The notes under the pieces are model-generated. The model saw only the letters and a program-made list of their open reading frames with translations, did not search any database and was not told the origin of the DNA. A DNA stretch of 9,714 nt, taken from positions 1 through 9,714 of the forward strand of contig CAMWMM010000149.1 of NCBI GenBank assembly GCA_947175285.1, read 5' to 3'. The stretch is from an uncultured Lachnospiraceae bacterium. GTDB taxonomy: Bacteria > Bacillota_A > Clostridia > Lachnospirales > Lachnospiraceae. The translations under genes and the position numbers were made by a program. Position 1 is the stretch's first letter. Every line of letters begins with the position of its first letter. Positions 6,631-9,714 of this stretch are shown piece after piece.

Positions 6631-7551
6631 ATGGAAGCTTATATTTTAGAACACTACGGAAAGACGGGAACATATACTTATGCAGGATGTTATAAGGATT
6701 ACTTTCGCTCCCTGCCCGACGATATTGCCGTGCTGGGCAGATTGGTATGCAGTCAGGTCATACACAGGGTAACTTTGAAAGAAGGAAATACTAATGCAAA
6801 CGCATCGCTTTTATATGGGGATATGAATCGGTATCCCTGGTATCGGATGAGGTGCGAGGATGATGTTCTTTTGACAGCACCGGCTCTTACTGCAGAGCTG
6901 TTTCGGATGGATGAACGGGGTTTTGTGAAGGATAGAAAGGTAGAAAATAAGATTGTGGTAACATGCCGCTATGTGTCCGTGCTGATGAGTGCAATTTTAA
7001 AGGCAAAAGGGATTCCGGCGAGAAGCCGCGCCGGATTTGCACCTTATTTTCAGGAAGGCGTCAGTATGGACCATTGGATTAATCAGTATTATAATGAAAA
7101 AGAAAGCCGCTGGGTCACTTTTGATGCGGATGGTTTTTATGAGGAGGGAGGTATGCCTCTTTCCCAATATGATATGCCCGCGAACAGCTTTGATTGGGCA
7201 GCGGAAGCCTATCTTGCCGTGAGAAGAGGGAAGACGGACGGCAGACAATACTTGTATGCGGACGGATTGGGAACATGTTCTCTTCCTGCGCTAATTCGCT
7301 ATCTAATCTATGATTTTCACGCGCTTATGAATTATGAACTGACTTACAGTTTCATACCTGCTTATCTGGACGGGAGACTGGACAGGCTGACGGAGATAGA
7401 ATTGCAGGAGTTGGACAAATTGGCGGAATTGCTTTTGGAACCGGACAGATATTTTGACGAACTTTGTGCGCTTTGGGAGCAGGAAAGGAAATTCAGAATT
7501 TTAAACAGTCCGCTTGTGGGAGCATATGATCATGACGTAGAATTGACGTAG
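6631..7551 (+). CDS. Transglutaminase-like domain protein
   Basis: A 306-residue protein with a cysteine-protease/transglutaminase fold core. The likely triad is C112 (VVTCRYVSVLMSAILKAKGIPAR), H148 (SMDHWINQYY) and D165 or D167 (WVTFDADG), with the usual GIPAR and HxW spacing of the transglutaminase-like superfamily. Bacterial members of this kind are mostly peptidases or hydrolases rather than cross-linkers. There is no signal peptide or membrane span, so it is probably cytoplasmic. The C-terminal 100 residues are acidic, probably helical and unassigned. The open frame extends back to an ATG at 6490, but AGGAGGG at 6617-6623, 7 nt before 6631, clearly marks this start. An AraC-type regulator gene starts 13 bp after its stop, so the two are probably one operon. 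The substrate is unknown. Confidence 0.82.
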   Translation: MEAYILEHYGKTGTYTYAGCYKDYFRSLPDDIAVLGRLVCSQVIHRVTLKEGNTNANASLLYGDMNRYPWYRMRCEDDVLLTAPALTAELFRMDERGFVKDRKVENKIVVTCRYVSVLMSAILKAKGIPARSRAGFAPYFQEGVSMDHWINQYYNEKESRWVTFDADGFYEEGGMPLSQYDMPANSFDWAAEAYLAVRRGKTDGRQYLYADGLGTCSLPALIRYLIYDFHALMNYELTYSFIPAYLDGRLDRLTEIELQELDKLAELLLEPDRYFDELCALWEQERKFRILNSPLVGAYDHDVELT

Positions 7552-7564
7552 GGAGAACAGCCTT

Positions 7565-8074
7565 ATGGATTGGATTAAAGCCGTAGAAGATGCAATCGAA
7601 TATATTGAGGAAAACATTACCGGGAATCTGACGATTGCCGAAATAGCTTCTAAAGTGAATCTGTCTGCATTTTACTTTCAAAAAGGTTTTGCTATGCTGT
7701 GCGGATATACTGTGGGCGAATACATCCGAATGAGACGTTTGTCTCTGGCAGGAAGCGAATTGCTTTCATCAGATGCTAAGGTAATGGAACTGGCGGTAAA
7801 ATATGGTTATGATTCATCGGACAGCTTTACCAAAGCATTTACGCGTTTTCATGGGAGCACGCCGACGGATGTACGCAAAAACGGGGCGTCTCTTAAGTCT
7901 TTAGCACGATTGCACATAAAGTTATCATTGGAAGGAGGCAGTGTAATGGAGTATAGAATCGAAAAGAAAGCAGCATTCAAAATAATGGGTATTTCCAGAG
8001 TATTTTCTTATGAATCGGCAAATACGGACATCCCTAAGTATTGGGATGAGGTTTATGTCAGCGCAGATAAATAG
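7565..8074 (+). CDS. AraC family transcriptional regulator, cut short by an in-frame TAG
   Basis: The frame encodes 169 residues. Residues 5-105 are an AraC-type double helix-turn-helix: first helix pair LTIAEIASKVNLSAFYFQKGF, then the SLAGSELLSSDAKVMELAVKYGYDSSDSFTKAFTRFHGSTP segment with the family's GYDSxxSFxxAFxxFHGxxP pattern. From about residue 128 (MEYRIEKKAAFKIMGIS) a GyrI/AraC-E ligand-binding domain begins, but TAG at 8072-8074 stops it after about 42 residues. The same frame carries on with the rest of that domain to 8422. Reading through, the protein would be 285 residues, the usual size for AraC-GyrI fusions. GGGAG before the ATG and the 13-bp gap from the transglutaminase gene suggest an operon. 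The truncated product could still bind DNA but probably would not sense its ligand. Confidence 0.8.
   Translation: MDWIKAVEDAIEYIEENITGNLTIAEIASKVNLSAFYFQKGFAMLCGYTVGEYIRMRRLSLAGSELLSSDAKVMELAVKYGYDSSDSFTKAFTRFHGSTPTDVRKNGASLKSLARLHIKLSLEGGSVMEYRIEKKAAFKIMGISRVFSYESANTDIPKYWDEVYVSADK
7931..7948 (+). promoter_or_regulatory. Internal ribosome binding site and ATG at the GyrI-domain boundary
   Basis: GAAGGAGG (7931-7938) lies 7 nt before an in-frame ATG (7946-7948) inside the AraC gene. The ATG begins MEYRIEKK, exactly where free-standing GyrI-like proteins usually begin. The ligand-binding domain could therefore be translated separately as well as in the fusion. With the TAG at 8072 the internal product would be only 42 residues. 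The encoded LEGGSV linker may simply preserve the old ribosome binding site of a gene that became fused. Confidence 0.4.
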
Positions 8075-8422
8075 CCTTTGATGGGAATGTACGGAGTCTG
8101 TTTTGATGCTGAAATGAGCGGTAATCAATTCCGATACATGATTGCAGATGATTTTCAGGAAGAAGCTGCTGCGGAGGGAAATCTGGAAGAGTATGAAATT
8201 CCGGCTCATACATGGGTGGTCTTTCCGTGTAGAGGACCGATGCCGTCTGCATTGCAGGAGGTCAATCGGAGAATCTTTTCCGAATGGCTGCCGGCAAGCC
8301 AATATGAACTCAGTGAGGGATATAACATTGAGTATTACAGCGATGCTGACAATTATAAAGAAGGTACGAGTGATTCCGAATATTATTCGGAGGTTTGGAT
8401 TCCGGTAAAGGAGAAAGGGTAG
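8075..8422 (+). pseudogene. GyrI-like ligand-binding domain, remainder of the AraC regulator after the TAG
   Basis: This stretch continues the AraC frame directly after the TAG and is open for 115 codons. It reads as the rest of a GyrI-like small-molecule-binding domain: GMYGVCFDAEMSGNQFRYMIAD, then EIPAHTWVVFPCRGPMPSALQEVNRRIFSEWLPASQYELSEGYNIEYY, and a closing YYSEVWIPVKEKG. These match the family pattern of W-x-V-F-x-C-x-G-x-x-P, E-W-L-P-x-S-x-Y-E and a final W-I-P-V. Spacing across the stop fits an ungapped domain, so one base change explains the break. Restart is possible at TTG 8078, ATG 8081 or ATG 8087, but no ribosome binding site precedes them. No further stop or frameshift is seen, so the lesion is recent, suppressed, or a sequence error. 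Confidence 0.7.
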
Positions 8423-8434
8423 GATATTTTAAAA

Positions 8435-8503
8435 TTCGTCCAACAAATTGAATTTTCGTCCAAAAAGTCTTATAATTGGATGAAAAAAATAGCGTTGGAT
8501 GAA
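8435..8503. repeat. Four copies of TTGGAYGAA around the Fic promoter, candidate operator
   Basis: TTCGTCCAA occurs at 8435-8443 and 8455-8463, and its inverted form TTGGATGAA at 8476-8484 and 8495-8503. Start-to-start steps are 20, 21 and 19 bp, about two helical turns each. The inner pair is centred at 8469.5 and the outer pair at 8469, so the array is nearly symmetric. The promoter -35 lies between copies 1 and 2; the -10 lies between copies 2 and 3 and shares its last base with copy 3. Copy 4 touches the ribosome binding site of the Fic gene. A bound dimer or tetramer would block RNA polymerase. The repeat is seen directly; its use as an operator is inferred, and the Fic protein's own winged helix is a candidate binder. 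Confidence 0.65.
8448..8476 (+). promoter_or_regulatory. Sigma-A type promoter of the Fic gene
   Basis: TTGAAT (8448-8453) and TATAAT (8471-8476) are separated by 17 bp, giving 5 of 6 matches and 6 of 6 matches to the housekeeping consensus. Transcription should begin near 8483, leaving a leader of about 30 nt. This promoter makes the Fic gene independent of the AraC unit upstream. Confidence 0.7.
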
Positions 8504-8513
8504 AGGAGATATT

Positions 8514-9572
8514 ATGAGAACTTTTGATTATAATCGTCTTGCAGATCAAACTTGGGATATGGATATACTTAATCTTGTTGCAAAGATACATGAATATAAA
8601 GGGCGTCAGGACTTATATATTAGGCAGAAGCCTGTTGAACTTGAGCGTCTGATTGAGATTGCAAAAATCCAAAGTACGGAAGCGTCCAATAAAATAGAAG
8701 GGATAGTTACAACAAGTACCCGAATGAAGCAGTTGTTTGAAGAAAAAACAACACCCCGAAATAGGGAAGAAGATGAGATTATGGGATATAGAGATGTACT
8801 TAACACGATTCATGAAAGTAATGAGTACATCCCCATTAAACCATCATATATATTACAGCTACACAGAGACCTTTTGAAAAGGGCGGGCTTTTCTTATGGT
8901 GGAAGTTTCAAAAGTGTACAGAATTATATTAATGAAACAAAGCCAGACGGAACAGTATTAACACGATTTACTCCGATTGCTCCATATGATACACCGGATG
9001 CAGTGGAGCGGTTATGTACAGCCTATGAGCAGGCAATTGCGAGCGAGAAGGTAGATTCTCTCATCCTGATTCCGGTTTTTATATGTGATTTTCTGTGTAT
9101 TCATCCTTTCAATGATGGAAATGGCAGAATGAGTCGATTGCTTACTTTACTCCTTTTATATAAGAATGGGTATAGTGTTGGAAAATATATAAGCATTGAA
9201 AGACAAATTGAGAAAACAAAAGACAGATATTATGATGTGCTTGAAACTTCAGATATAGGATGGCATGAGGGAAAAAATGATCCAACGCCATTTATACGTT
9301 ATATGCTTACAGTTATTCTGGCTTGTTACACTAGGTTTGAAGAACGTGTAGGAATCATTTCAGAAAATGGAAATACTAGCAGTGCTTATGATATTGTAAA
9401 AAAATATGCGGAAGAAAAAATTGGTAAATTTACAGGTGCAGATGTTGTTGCACATTGTCCAAGTATAGGAAGATCATCAGTTCTTGCGGCATTAAAGAAA
9501 CTGGTAGATGAGGGGAATGTTATTAGGTATGGCAATGGGAGAAGCACATATTATGTAAAATCTGACAGCTAG
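8514..9572 (+). CDS. Fic family protein with N-terminal inhibitory helix and C-terminal winged helix
   Basis: A 352-residue class II Fic protein. The inhibitory motif S-x-x-x-E-G is present as SNKIEG (S58, E62, G63), whose glutamate normally blocks productive ATP binding. The Fic core spans about residues 85-270 with the intact catalytic motif HPFNDGNGRMSR (197-208; H197, G202, N203, R205, R208). Residues about 290-350 look like a winged helix (DIVKKYAEEK, GRSSVLAALKKLVDEGNVIRYGNGRSTYYV). Such proteins usually transfer AMP to a hydroxyl side chain of a target protein, or of themselves. AGGAG at 8504-8508, 5 nt before 8514, sets the start; the in-frame ATG at 8499 would lie inside the repeat and ribosome binding site. 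It has its own promoter with a four-copy repeat. The target is unknown. Roles in toxin-like growth control or self-regulated transcription are both possible. Confidence 0.92.
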   Translation: MRTFDYNRLADQTWDMDILNLVAKIHEYKGRQDLYIRQKPVELERLIEIAKIQSTEASNKIEGIVTTSTRMKQLFEEKTTPRNREEDEIMGYRDVLNTIHESNEYIPIKPSYILQLHRDLLKRAGFSYGGSFKSVQNYINETKPDGTVLTRFTPIAPYDTPDAVERLCTAYEQAIASEKVDSLILIPVFICDFLCIHPFNDGNGRMSRLLTLLLLYKNGYSVGKYISIERQIEKTKDRYYDVLETSDIGWHEGKNDPTPFIRYMLTVILACYTRFEERVGIISENGNTSSAYDIVKKYAEEKIGKFTGADVVAHCPSIGRSSVLAALKKLVDEGNVIRYGNGRSTYYVKSDS

Positions 9573-9601
9573 TTCCTTCGGAAAACAAGGAGGATTGTAA
9601 A

Positions 9602-9714
9602 ATGTATGAACTGGTACAGGTTAGTGAGAAATGCTATTATATAAACTGCCCGGCAAAGATAGGTGTCTATGCCCCGGACAAGGATAATGTCTATCTGGTT
9701 GACAGCGGGAATGA
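9602..9714 (+). CDS. Probable metallo-beta-lactamase-fold hydrolase, 5' part
   Basis: An ATG at 9602, preceded by AAGGAGG (9587-9593) with 8 nt of spacing, opens a frame running off the window after 37 codons. The visible residues include VSEKCYYINCPAKIGVY and DNVYLVDSGN, which match the opening beta strands of metallo-beta-lactamase-fold proteins, where an N-x-Y-L-[IV]-D-[ST]-G segment precedes the HxHxDH metal site. That site would lie beyond the window, so the enzyme class is not confirmed. It starts 29 bp after the Fic stop with no terminator between, so it may be co-transcribed with Fic. Confidence 0.6.
   Translation, partial: MYELVQVSEKCYYINCPAKIGVYAPDKDNVYLVDSGN

Noticed and set aside
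7534..7551. Direct repeat GACGTAG at 7534-7540 and 7545-7551, 11 bp apart, just before the AraC gene
   Set aside because: Seven bases inside the end of a coding region is too short to separate from chance, although one-turn spacing suits an AraC-type site.
7925..8302. 125-codon open frame on the - strand over the broken AraC gene
   Set aside because: The + strand here clearly encodes AraC/GyrI sequence on both sides of the TAG; the antisense frame resembles no family.
8499..8513. ATG at 8499 as the Fic start
   Set aside because: It would place the AGGAG ribosome binding site inside the coding region; the ATG at 8514 has ideal spacing.
1..9714. CRISPR array, tRNA/rRNA genes, insertion sequences, integrase or attachment sites
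   Set aside because: Looked for regularly spaced long repeats, transposase-like frames and cloverleaf-type sequences; none could be supported.

Overview
The window looks like chromosome from a low- to moderate-GC Gram-positive anaerobe, most likely a gut Clostridia/Lachnospiraceae-type Firmicute. This is inferred from strong AGGAGG-type ribosome binding sites, A+T-rich intergenic DNA, and the protein families present: lantibiotic-immunity-type permeases, a BceAB-type transporter, an AraC-GyrI regulator and a class II Fic protein. The species cannot be named from sequence alone.

Left part (1-1447, + strand): the end of one ABC-2 type permease and a complete second one, arranged like the two permeases (E and G) of a LanFEG self-protection exporter. 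The ATPase would lie upstream, outside the window. The 148-bp gap between them holds a nested stem-loop, a second perfect 10-bp hairpin, and an 18-residue cysteine-containing micro-ORF with a well-placed ribosome binding site.

Middle (1456-6402, - strand): a tight four-gene operon, transcribed ATPase, FtsX/BceB-type permease, multi-membrane-span histidine kinase, NarL/FixJ-type response regulator. It converges on the permease pair with only 8 bp between stop codons. Together the two blocks look like a peptide-antibiotic sensing and removal module. The pairing of a BceAB-like transporter with a NarL-type rather than OmpR-type two-component system is notable.

A 228-bp divergent regulatory region (6403-6630) separates this operon from a + strand pair: a transglutaminase-like protein (6631-7551) and an AraC-type regulator. 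The regulator is interrupted by one in-frame TAG at 8072-8074. The GyrI-like ligand-binding domain continues intact in the same frame after it, to 8422.

Right end: a Fic family AMP-transferase-type protein (8514-9572) with an N-terminal inhibitory helix and a C-terminal winged helix. Its well-formed sigma-A promoter is embedded in four copies of TTGGAYGAA, two on each strand and almost symmetric about one centre. This is a striking candidate operator. The window ends in the first 37 codons of a probable metallo-beta-lactamase-fold hydrolase, 29 bp after the Fic gene.

No rRNA, tRNA, CRISPR array, insertion sequence or integrase was seen.
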